Source of the DNA: DAOUJI01 sp034422875
GTDB taxonomy: Bacteria > Chloroflexota > Dehalococcoidia > Lucifugimonadales > JAGWBF01
Length of the DNA stretch: 18,014 nt
Assembly: GCA_034422875.1 (NCBI GenBank)
Contig: DAOUJI010000139.1
Span: 1 to 18,014, forward strand
Direction: 5' to 3'
Shown: in pieces, positions 7,341-13,304 of the stretch
Position numbering within the stretch: the stretch's first letter is position 1
Layout: each line of letters starts with the position of its first letter
Position numbers and translations under genes: made by a program
The notes under the pieces: generated by a model
Seen by the model: the letters and a program-made list of their open reading frames with translations, nothing else
Told to the model about the DNA's origin: nothing
Databases searched by the model: none

Positions 7341-8528
7341 TTAGTCTCTGGGCAGACCGAGTCCCCGGCGGGCGATGATGTTGCGCTGGATTTCCGAGGT
7401 GCCGGCGCCGATGGTGGCCGAGTACTGGTCCAACGCGGCTCTGGCGAAAGTCCCGTTCAGCCTCGCCCACTTGGAGTCCTTCCACAGGGGGCCGTATTGC
7501 CCCAGAATCTCGATCCCGCGGTTGGCGAGACGCTGCTGAAGCTCCGAGCCGTACACCTTGGACATGGAGGCCTCGTAGTTGGGTACAAGGCCCTGGCCCT
7601 GCATCCAGCCGACCCTGTAGGACAGCCACCGGGACACCTGGACTTCAATGGCTGTGTCCACCAGCTTGTTGCGTACGATGGGGTCTTTGGCCAGCGGCTC
7701 ACCCTTGTGGGTGGTCTCCCGTGCGTACTGCACCAGGTTTTCCAGGTTCCTCTTGCCTACCGCGGAGTAGGAAATGCCGGACCTCTCGAAGTCCAGCGCC
7801 ACAGCGAGGGTGTACCAACCCCGGTTGAGCTCTCCCACCAGGTTCTTCTTGGGTATGCGGACGTTGTCGAAGTAGACCTGGTTGAACTCGTGGTCTCCGG
7901 TCATCTTTATGACGGGGCGGACAGTGATTCCTGGACTCTTCATGTCCACGAGCATCAGGCTGATGCCCCGGTGCTTGGGAGCGTCGGGGTCGGTGCGGGC
8001 GGCCAGCCAGCCCCAGTCGGCGATGTGGGCGCCGGAGGTCCATATCTTGGAGCCGTTGACTACGAAGTCGTCGCCGTCCTCAACGGCGCTGGTCTGCAAT
8101 CCGGCCAGGTCCGATCCTGTCTCCGGTTCGCTGTAGAAGGTGCACCAGTATCGCTCGGCCCTGGTGATGGGAGGCAGGTGCTCCGCCTTCTGCTCGTCCG
8201 TACCATAGAGGATCAGAGTGGGGCCCACCCACGCTACGGCGCCTGCTCCCAGGTCTGTGCCCGGCACGCCGTTGTAGGCGATTTCCTCACGGTAAATCAT
8301 CTGCTCGACGTGGGAACGTCCCTGACCGCCGTACTCCACTGGCCAGTGCATGGTCAGCCAGCCCTTGTTGGAGAGCTTGGTGGCCATGTTCCGGCTGAAC
8401 TCGAACCGGTCCTCGTGGTGGTGTTCGCCCTGCTCCATGGGTTCCCAATCGGCGGGCAACTCCTGCTTCAGGAAATCTAGGATTTCCTGGCGGAAGTCGT
8501 TCTGTTCCTTGGTGAATTGCAACTCCAT
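7341..8528 (-). CDS. acyl-CoA dehydrogenase, paralogue 3, 395 aa
   Basis: A complete acyl-CoA dehydrogenase: FTKEQNDFRQEI, YSEPETGSDLAG, NGSKIWTSGAHIADWGW, ALDFERSGI (Glu248, probable catalytic base) and a terminal GAGTSEIQRN. It is the most divergent of the three at the C-terminus (GAGTSE rather than AGGTGE) and has a His-rich stretch EHHHED near 35-40. ATG 8528 follows AAGGAGG at 7-nt spacing. It is the last gene of the operon that also encodes two hydratase subunits, a Cys-less thiolase fold and a DUF35 protein. Its role is therefore probably to make the alpha,beta-unsaturated CoA ester that the hydratase then uses. An 84-nt gap with a C-rich repeat separates it from the DUF35 gene, and a strong terminator follows. 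Substrate unknown. Confidence 0.93.
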   Translation of the reverse strand: MELQFTKEQNDFRQEILDFLKQELPADWEPMEQGEHHHEDRFEFSRNMATKLSNKGWLTMHWPVEYGGQGRSHVEQMIYREEIAYNGVPGTDLGAGAVAWVGPTLILYGTDEQKAEHLPPITRAERYWCTFYSEPETGSDLAGLQTSAVEDGDDFVVNGSKIWTSGAHIADWGWLAARTDPDAPKHRGISLMLVDMKSPGITVRPVIKMTGDHEFNQVYFDNVRIPKKNLVGELNRGWYTLAVALDFERSGISYSAVGKRNLENLVQYARETTHKGEPLAKDPIVRNKLVDTAIEVQVSRWLSYRVGWMQGQGLVPNYEASMSKVYGSELQQRLANRGIEILGQYGPLWKDSKWARLNGTFARAALDQYSATIGAGTSEIQRNIIARRGLGLPRD

Positions 8529-8548
8529 TAGGCAGCCTCCTTATTTTC

Positions 8549-8585
8549 CACCCTCACCCCGACCCTCTCCCAGAAGAAGAGGGGG
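8549..8585. repeat. degenerate C/G-rich palindrome
   Basis: CACCCTCACCCCGACCCTC followed by an AGAGGGGG arm. CCCTCT/AGAGGG can pair. It resembles the nested repeat at 3826-3898 and sits in the 84-nt gap inside the five-gene operon, so it is transcribed. Confidence 0.5.
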
Positions 8586-8612
8586 CTGTATGATGGGTTT
8601 CCGTTGAACGGG

Positions 8613-9056
8613 CTATTTGTCTGCACGCTTCCAGAGGGGAAGGGTGACCTCTTCCTCTGGGTGGTCTTCGAAGAAGACCTCCACCGGCATCCCGATGTAT
8701 ATGTCGTCATAGTCGGCGTCCACGATATTGCCCACCATGCGGACGTTCCCTGCCTCGGGTATCTCCACTAAAACCACGTTGTAGGGAACACGGTCGCGGA
8801 GGACCGGGTGCACCGGGTATTCGCTGTTCATGTAGCTGTACACCACTCCCTTGCCGCTTGTCTTGACCCACTCATAGTTGAAGGAGTGGCAGCGGTAGCA
8901 AATTATCTCCGGGGTGTGCCGGAAGAGCTTGCATTGGGCGCATCGCTGGACCACCAGCTCACGACGCCTGCAGGCTTCCCAGAATCCGGCGTCGGGGCTG
9001 TCGGGGATCCAACCAGGCAGCGGCATTCCCTCCGGAAGGTAGTAATTGGTCATCAT
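8613..9056 (-). CDS. DUF35 Zn-ribbon/OB-fold protein, 147 aa
   Basis: An N-terminal helix (FWEACRRRELVVQ) precedes a zinc ribbon with Cys39, Cys42, Cys53 and Cys56, and an OB fold follows (GKGVVYSYM, YNVVLVEIP, VEVFFEDHPEEEVTLPLW). Its ATG directly abuts the thiolase stop codon with no intervening base. The ribosome site GGAGG overlaps that stop, so the second ATG (9053) is spaced better and may be the real start. Such tight coupling suggests equimolar production and a complex with the thiolase-fold protein, as known for DUF35 with Ltp2-type aldolases. It is clearly related to, but diverged from, the DUF35 protein at 865-1278, which partners the other thiolase. Confidence 0.9.
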   Translation of the reverse strand: MMTNYYLPEGMPLPGWIPDSPDAGFWEACRRRELVVQRCAQCKLFRHTPEIICYRCHSFNYEWVKTSGKGVVYSYMNSEYPVHPVLRDRVPYNVVLVEIPEAGNVRMVGNIVDADYDDIYIGMPVEVFFEDHPEEEVTLPLWKRADK

Positions 9057-10232
9057 TTACCTCCGCACTATCAGAGAGCTGAGGGGTGAGACTCCAGGTC
9101 CGCTGGCGACGAAGGAAATCTCCGCTCCTTCCACCTGGGCAGTGGAGGTCCCGCGCACCTGCCTCACCGCTTCAGTGACGATTTCAAATCCGTGGGTGTA
9201 AGCCTCGGCCAGGTTGCCGCCACTGGTGTTTATGGGCAGATCTCCGTCAGGCCACTCGATGCGGCCTCCCTCGACGAAAGGTCCTCCCTCGCCCTTATCG
9301 CAGAATCCGTAGTCCTCGATGGACATCAGGACCAACGGCGTGAAGTTCTCGTAGAACTGGGCCACGTCCACGTCTTTCGGCTCAATTCCAGCCGTCCCCC
9401 AGAGGTCGCGGGAGAGTGCGTCGTGGTTGGAGTGGACCAGGCTTCGGTTCATGGCGCCCGCGCCGTAGCGGAATCCGCTTCCCTGAGCGGCGGCCATGAG
9501 GTAAGCCGGGGTCTGCTTCATGTCCCTGGCTCGTTCGGCAGTCGTCAGAATCACTGCGGCTGCGCCATCGGTTTCCTGGCAGCAGTCGAACAGGTGAAGG
9601 GGCTGAGCAATCCACCGGGACGCGTGATACGCTTCCATAGTCAACGGCCTGCCGTACATGACCGCCCGGGGATTCGTTTGGGCGTGCTTGTAGGACGCCA
9701 TGGCGATGGCGCCGAGTTGGTCCTGAGTCGTTCCATACTCGTACATGTGCCGCTGGGCCTGCATGGCTGCGAGGGTTTGCCCGGCGGACATGCACCCGAA
9801 GGGAGCCTGGTAAGCTGCCTGGTCCATAACCCTGGACTGGCGGGCCGCAAGGGCTTGCCCAAAACGCCCGAACTGTCCCTGGGCCAGTCCCCTGTAGGCC
9901 ACAACGTACTTTGCGTACCCGGCTACGATGGCGGCTGCCGCATTGCCGACGGCTCCTGACCCGCCGCCCCCGCCGCCGCCCCAGAACATGGTGTTGAACC
10001 TCACTTTGGGAGTCCCCAGGGCGGTGGATATCTTAATCGGGTCATTTCTGTCGTTGGCGTATGAAGCAAAGCCGTCGATTTCCCGGGGATCTATGCCCGC
10101 GTCATCGGCGGCGGCCATTATGGCCTGCAGACAAAGGTGGAACTCCCCATAGGGGCTTTGGCCCCTCTTGTAATAGTCGCTTTCGCCGATGCCGACTATG
10201 GCAACCTTGCCGTTGATGGTGTTCTCAGCCAT
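9057..10232 (-). CDS. thiolase-fold protein without nucleophilic Cys; candidate Ltp2-like retro-aldolase, 391 aa
   Basis: A thiolase-superfamily protein (KVAIVGIGESDYYKRG at the N-terminus) in which the GGC(S) nucleophile segment is replaced by FW followed by seven glycines and GSGAVG (Gly85-Gly91). There is no Cys there, so thiolytic cleavage is unlikely. It keeps VAQFYENFTP (Tyr294) and AEAYTHGFE (Tyr345). Steroid side-chain aldolase Ltp2 likewise has a reworked thiolase site in which conserved tyrosines are reported to be catalytic; the correspondence with these residues is my motif-level inference. The predicted reaction is retro-aldol cleavage of a beta-hydroxyacyl-CoA, needing the adjacent DUF35 protein. 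ATG 10232 has an excellent AGGAGGT site. It starts 34 nt after the MaoC hydratase gene. An alternative is a non-catalytic or lipid-carrier role. Confidence 0.88.
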   Translation of the reverse strand: MAENTINGKVAIVGIGESDYYKRGQSPYGEFHLCLQAIMAAADDAGIDPREIDGFASYANDRNDPIKISTALGTPKVRFNTMFWGGGGGGGSGAVGNAAAAIVAGYAKYVVAYRGLAQGQFGRFGQALAARQSRVMDQAAYQAPFGCMSAGQTLAAMQAQRHMYEYGTTQDQLGAIAMASYKHAQTNPRAVMYGRPLTMEAYHASRWIAQPLHLFDCCQETDGAAAVILTTAERARDMKQTPAYLMAAAQGSGFRYGAGAMNRSLVHSNHDALSRDLWGTAGIEPKDVDVAQFYENFTPLVLMSIEDYGFCDKGEGGPFVEGGRIEWPDGDLPINTSGGNLAEAYTHGFEIVTEAVRQVRGTSTAQVEGAEISFVASGPGVSPLSSLIVRR

Positions 10233-10266
10233 ATAGCCTGACCTCCTGAAATTAGACCGAGGGTTT

Positions 10267-10701
10267 CTATGATTTTACGGGCAGCGTCACCAGCGCGTAA
10301 CTGGGTGTGGTGACCCCTTCTCGCTGGTTTTCGGCCCAGATCTCGCATTCCACGAAATGTTCGCCGCCCTCTTGGTACTTCCTGGTGACTTTCCCCTTCA
10401 GGGTCATCACGTCGCCTGGTCGGTTCATCCTGCGCATTTCCATGCGGAACTTGCGCAGCATCCCCTGGTCGCCGATCCAGCTGCAAATCAGCCGGTTGAA
10501 GCAGCCCTGCATGAAACCCGTGTTCACGAACACGTCCGGGTGTCCGCCATTCTGGGCGAAGGGCACGTCGTAGTGTACCTCGTAGAAGTCCTGGGAGCCG
10601 CTGACTTGCTTGACGATGCGGTTGGGGTCTATCTCCAAGGCGTAACCGGGGATTTCGTCCCCCTCGTCCACGTCGTCCCAGTACACTTGCTCGCTTGCCA
10701 T
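10267..10701 (-). CDS. MaoC-like enoyl-CoA hydratase subunit with catalytic Asp/His, 144 aa
   Basis: A single hot-dog fold of MaoC type. VSGSQDFYEVHYDVPFAQ holds the hydratase dyad Asp38 and His43, five residues apart as in ChsH1 and HadB-like subunits. It continues with GHPDVFVNTGFMQGCFNRL, the central helix of the fold, and ends in a strand WAENQREGVTTPSYALVTL. The predicted reaction is hydration of a trans-2-enoyl-CoA. ATG 10701 begins only 2 nt after the stop of the FAS1-type gene upstream; a longer reading to 11001 runs through that gene in another frame and is not credible. The tight spacing and complementary residues suggest a heteromer with the upstream subunit. It differs from ChsH2 in lacking a fused DUF35 domain, which here is a separate gene. 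Confidence 0.87.
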   Translation of the reverse strand: MASEQVYWDDVDEGDEIPGYALEIDPNRIVKQVSGSQDFYEVHYDVPFAQNGGHPDVFVNTGFMQGCFNRLICSWIGDQGMLRKFRMEMRRMNRPGDVMTLKGKVTRKYQEGGEHFVECEIWAENQREGVTTPSYALVTLPVKS

Positions 10702-10703
10702 GT

Positions 10704-11231
10704 CTATTCTCCCGCCTCGGCTATCTGCTCGGGCGTCCGGTGACGGAGGCCGAGGTTGGTCATTTTGGCCACCAGGTCGCCGTCCTGGTTGTATATGAGG
10801 GTCTCTATCTTGGTCCAGAAAGCCTTGGCGTCCAACCGGATTGGTTTGATGTAAATTTCGGCGATGCGCCGCTTGTAGGAGATTCTGTCCCCGGCCACGA
10901 TGGGCTTGTAGAACTCCAACTCGCGGGTGAGGTTGATGTTTCGTTCGCCGGGGGTGACCACCCTGGGAAGAGCGGAAACTGGCTTGGAGGACGGGGGCCA
11001 CAGGTTGTCCTTCACGAAGTACTCAACCATCGTAGGCGGGCATACGGCGTCCCGGTATCCAGCGGAGCGGGCGTAGTCGGGGTCCATGAAAAGGGGGTTC
11101 GGGTCTTCCGTCATGTGGCAGTAGCGCCGGATAGAGTCGTATTCGACGGGGTAGGGGTAATGCGAGAGTTCGGTTTCGACGCCTATGAGTTCTTGGGCTT
11201 CCGCCAGGAACTCCTCAGGGGTTTTCGGCAT
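10704..11231 (-). CDS. FAS1-type/MaoC N-terminal dehydratase-like subunit, 175 aa
   Basis: A hot-dog protein of the FAS1-like dehydratase group: YCHMTEDPNPLFMDPDYARS (about 37-56) matches the hydratase segment D-x-N-P-L-[HF], but the catalytic His is Phe48. NINLTRELEFYKPIVAGD follows (98-115), then IETLIYNQDGDLVAKM. With the His missing it is probably the structural, substrate-binding half of a heteromeric hydratase, as HadA/HadC are to HadB or ChsH2 to ChsH1, and the next gene supplies the dyad. I chose ATG 11231; an in-frame TTG at 11267 would add 12 unlikely residues. It is the first gene of the five-gene operon, behind the promoter at 11297-11325. A CPPT motif near 64-67 is unusual but unexplained. 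Confidence 0.85.
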   Translation of the reverse strand: MPKTPEEFLAEAQELIGVETELSHYPYPVEYDSIRRYCHMTEDPNPLFMDPDYARSAGYRDAVCPPTMVEYFVKDNLWPPSSKPVSALPRVVTPGERNINLTRELEFYKPIVAGDRISYKRRIAEIYIKPIRLDAKAFWTKIETLIYNQDGDLVAKMTNLGLRHRTPEQIAEAGE

Positions 11232-11263
11232 GGCACAACCTTGGCAATGCCCCAAGGTGAATA

Positions 11264-11314
11264 ACAAAAAGGTAAGGGGCCGCTCTGCGAGTTGGAATTA
11301 TATAGCGGCCCCTT
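11264..11314 (-). terminator. hairpin with T-run after monooxygenase 1
   Basis: An 11-bp perfect stem (AAGGGGCCGCT with its complement, 11274-11284 and 11304-11314) encloses a 19-nt loop and is followed on the minus strand by ACCTTTTTG. It lies 29 nt beyond the monooxygenase stop at 11344. The -10 box of the next operon sits inside its loop. Confidence 0.72.
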
Positions 11315-11325
11315 CCAAGCGTCAA
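11297..11325 (-). promoter_or_regulatory. strong promoter of the five-gene operon (TTGACG-17-TATAAT)
   Basis: On the minus strand TTGACG (11325-11320) and a perfect TATAAT (11302-11297) are separated by 17 nt. The expected start of transcription falls about 60 nt before ATG 11231. One terminator arm lies in the spacer, and the -10 box is in the loop. Confidence 0.75.
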
Positions 11326-11343
11326 CCCAAGCTGACCAGGTGT

Positions 11344-12537
11344 CTATTCGTAAGGCTTCAGTTTGATCTCTTTGAGGGCGGGTATTACCTCAGTCCCGAT
11401 AAGCTGGAGCGACCGCATCACCTTGTCGTGGGGCATGTCGCCCTCGTTGCCGTAGCATATCAGGTAGCCGGGCGCCAGCCCTTCCAGAATCTCCGTCAGC
11501 TTCTTGGTCACCGTGTCCGGGTTTCCGACCACGATGCTGTTGGCCTCCTGAAGGTCGTCGTAGGTCCGGTACTGCTGCCCGAACCGGGTGCCGACTCCCG
11601 CCGGAATCTGCCGGACCACTGCGGTGTCGGCCCTGGAGCGGTAACCTGGAGGGTCGTTGTGCTCCTGGGGCCCCTTGAAGCGGTGGTCGGCGTTCCACAT
11701 GAAGGTCTTTCCAATTTCGTAAGCCTCTTCGTCTGTGTCGGCGCACACCACCATGACGTTGCCGCCAAAGTTCCCTGGACCAGGGACGTAGCCTGCTTCC
11801 TTGGCCGTGTCGATGTATATCTCCTTCAGCCACTCGGTCTGCCCCTTGATGACCTGAAGGTTCAGGTAGGGGTAACCGTGCTCAGCGGCCCAGATGACGC
11901 TGGACGGGCTGCCGGTGCCTGGGAACCAGATGTCGGGGTGGGGCTTCTGCATGGGCAGCACCCAGGGGTTCACCATTCGGCGGTGGTAATATTCTCCTTC
12001 GAAGCGGAAGGGGCCGGGCTGAGTCCAGCACTTGAGAATCAGGTCGTGGGCCTCTTCAAACCGCCCGCGGTTCTCGGTGGGAGAGTTCCCCGACTGGATT
12101 GTCTCGATGGCGCTGCCCCGGACGAAGCCGGATATAATGCGGCCTCCTGAGTAGCAGTCGAGCATGGCAATCTCTTCCGCCAGCTTCACAGGGTCGTTAA
12201 GGCCTATCACGTTGCCCAGCAGGGCAATCTTCACGTTCTTGGTTACTTTGGTGAGGACGGCGCCGTCCAGGTTGATGGCCGGTTTCATGCACCAGTAGGC
12301 CGTGTGGTGCTCGTTGGACATGATGCCGTCGAACCCCACCTCGTCCACCAGGGCGTACTGCTCGTGGTACTGGTTGTAGAGGACGTGGGCCTTCTCCGGG
12401 TCGAAATAGGTGTTGGGGAACATCATACGAGTTCCTGGGTACTTCTCCAAGTCCTCTTCTTTTACATACCCGTTGGGCTGCTCGGTGAAGAAATAGACTT
12501 CGACCTTGTCCGTGGGCCGTTGCAGCTGATCTACCAT
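11344..12537 (-). CDS. LLM-class flavin-dependent monooxygenase, paralogue 1, 397 aa
   Basis: A bacterial-luciferase-like TIM-barrel protein. It has YFFTEQPNGY near the start, the EHH motif at 76-78 (SNEHHTAYW), ALLGNVIGLNDPVKLAEEIAM and DCYSGGRIISGFVRGS (127-142), typical of class C flavin monooxygenases using FMNH2 from a partner reductase (or F420 in related enzymes). The C-terminus is IPALKEIKLKPYE. The predicted reaction is O2-dependent oxidation of an organic substrate; the substrate is not predictable. ATG 12537 follows AAGGAG, and an extended -10 lies at 12582-12590. It is a close paralogue, equal in length, of 13305-14498. No reductase gene is in the window, so reduced flavin must come from elsewhere. 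Confidence 0.92.
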   Translation of the reverse strand: MVDQLQRPTDKVEVYFFTEQPNGYVKEEDLEKYPGTRMMFPNTYFDPEKAHVLYNQYHEQYALVDEVGFDGIMSNEHHTAYWCMKPAINLDGAVLTKVTKNVKIALLGNVIGLNDPVKLAEEIAMLDCYSGGRIISGFVRGSAIETIQSGNSPTENRGRFEEAHDLILKCWTQPGPFRFEGEYYHRRMVNPWVLPMQKPHPDIWFPGTGSPSSVIWAAEHGYPYLNLQVIKGQTEWLKEIYIDTAKEAGYVPGPGNFGGNVMVVCADTDEEAYEIGKTFMWNADHRFKGPQEHNDPPGYRSRADTAVVRQIPAGVGTRFGQQYRTYDDLQEANSIVVGNPDTVTKKLTEILEGLAPGYLICYGNEGDMPHDKVMRSLQLIGTEVIPALKEIKLKPYE

Positions 12538-12581
12538 GCTTAACTCCTTGATAAGTGTCTATGGGGATGAGAATCGGGCAC

Positions 12582-12590
12582 AGTATAACA
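12582..12590 (-). promoter_or_regulatory. extended -10 promoter of monooxygenase 1 (TGTTATACT)
   Basis: TG-T-TATACT on the minus strand, about 45 nt upstream of ATG 12537. No good -35 is seen at 17 nt. The identical nine bases occur upstream of the paralogue at 13305-14498, where a -35 is present. Confidence 0.5.
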
Positions 12591-12598
12591 GAATGAAC

Positions 12599-12623
12599 AA
12601 GAGGTGGGGAGTCCCCACCTCTT
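12599..12623. terminator. 25-nt inverted repeat, possible terminator after hicA
   Basis: AAGAGGTGGGGA and its exact complement surround a single central G (in practice a 10-bp stem with a 5-nt loop). It lies about 40 nt beyond the hicA stop. On the minus strand it is followed by GTTCATT, which is only a poor T-run, so terminator status is tentative. Confidence 0.5.
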
Positions 12624-12662
12624 GGACGCCGCTAACAGGGCTTGGTGCGGGTATGAATCCCG

Positions 12663-12716
12663 CTACTCGTAGGGTTGGTGCTTGATTTCGTTGAGGGCGG
12701 GTATGATTTCTGCGCC
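12663..12716 (-). pseudogene. 3' remnant of a third flavin monooxygenase, fused in frame to hicA
   Basis: The last 17 codons and the stop of the hicA frame encode GAEIIPALNEIKHQPYE, matching the C-termini of the two flanking monooxygenases (GTEIIPALKEIKLQPYE and GTEVIPALKEIKLKPYE). At DNA level 12661-12716 matches 13303-13358 at 50 of 56 positions, and similarity is lost beyond that. This is best read as the surviving tail of a third tandem copy. Confidence 0.82.
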
Positions 12717-12992
12717 GTGGGGACAGAGGACTAGCCTCGTGTCAAAGACACTACAAATCAAGCCGGTTTGAAGTTCTCCTACACTCAAGCCGTGATGAGC
12801 TGCAATGCTCTTTAGAATGCTCGACAGGGTCCTAGTCCTGATGGGCTTATGCAAGGGGACGACTTCATGATGTTCACCATTGGTCTGGGTGGTCACGCGC
12901 ACATGAGAACCGCGCTGTCGCGTGGCCTCATAACCCAGGGTCCTGAGTGCTCTCTGTAAATTCGTTCCGTGCAGATTGCGCGGAAGCTTCAC
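12663..12992 (-). CDS. hicA: HicA-family mRNA interferase toxin with a foreign C-terminal tail, 109 aa
   Basis: Residues 1-74 form a HicA double-stranded-RNA-binding fold: LQRALRTLGYEATRQRGSHVRV with catalytic His30, VVPLHKPIRTRTLSSILKSI and HHGLSVGEL. HicA toxins cleave mRNA and are held inactive by HicB. Usual length is about 60-80 residues. This frame runs 35 residues further, and the final 17 are the tail of a flavin monooxygenase (see the remnant at 12663-12716). The start is GTG 12992, overlapping the hicB stop by 4 nt (GTGA), so the pair is translationally coupled. Whether the extension affects toxicity is unknown. It is flanked by two intact monooxygenase paralogues, which marks this as an insertion into a tandem array. 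Confidence 0.87.
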   Translation of the reverse strand: MKLPRNLHGTNLQRALRTLGYEATRQRGSHVRVTTQTNGEHHEVVPLHKPIRTRTLSSILKSIAAHHGLSVGELQTGLICSVFDTRLVLCPHGAEIIPALNEIKHQPYE

Positions 12993-13213
12993 AAGGCAAA
13001 GACTTCGTCTCGTACAAAGTGAAGGCGAATCAATGCGGGGCGTTCCATGGTTGCATCAAAGTAGCAATCGACGGCTTCTCTGACGTTTTGCCGAAGCTCC
13101 TCGATGGTTTCGCCGTCGGTGTGGATGCCGTACCCAAGAGCGCTGGCCGAGTATCCGCCGTCGATTTCGTCCTCGATGACTTCGAATATCACCTCAGAGC
13201 TGTTGGCGGTCAT
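12989..13213 (-). CDS. hicB: HicB-family antitoxin, short form, 74 aa
   Basis: A single HicB partial-RNase-H-like domain: FEVIEDEIDGGYSASALGYGIHTDGETIEELRQNVREAVDCYFD. It resembles the short HicB/UPF0150 form that lacks a C-terminal HTH or ribbon-helix-helix DNA-binding domain. It should bind and neutralise HicA. Without a DNA-binding domain, autoregulation is not evident. ATG 13213 has GAGGAG about 9 nt upstream. Gene order is antitoxin first, with 4-nt overlap into hicA. No clear promoter is visible in the 91 nt back to the monooxygenase stop, which instead contain a hairpin (13254-13273), so it may rely on read-through or a weak promoter. Confidence 0.88.
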   Translation of the reverse strand: MTANSSEVIFEVIEDEIDGGYSASALGYGIHTDGETIEELRQNVREAVDCYFDATMERPALIRLHFVRDEVFAL

Positions 13214-13253
13214 TACTGTGCTCTCCTCTGGAAATGGGCCGAGTGCCTAAAGC

Positions 13254-13273
13254 CGCCTCTTCGAGAGGAGGCG
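13254..13273. terminator. hairpin after monooxygenase 2
   Basis: CGCCTCTT pairs with GAGGAGGCG (one G-U pair) around a short CGAG loop. It lies about 32 nt beyond the stop at 13305 in the minus direction. No T-run follows, so it may be an attenuator or mRNA 3' stabiliser rather than a terminator. Confidence 0.42.
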
Positions 13274-13304
13274 TGTACATGAGGATGGACCGGATGCAGG
13301 CCCG

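Noticed and set aside
7278..8480. 400-codon open frame on the plus strand
   Set aside because: It is antisense to acyl-CoA dehydrogenase 3, with no family resemblance and repeated low-complexity Gly/Val/Leu composition typical of GC-rich shadow frames. The same applies to long plus-strand frames at 2721-3755 and 5645-6370.
10702..11001. 100-residue N-terminal extension of the MaoC subunit
   Set aside because: It overlaps the FAS1-type gene in another frame and has shadow composition; the ATG at 10701, 2 nt after that gene's stop, fits the family.
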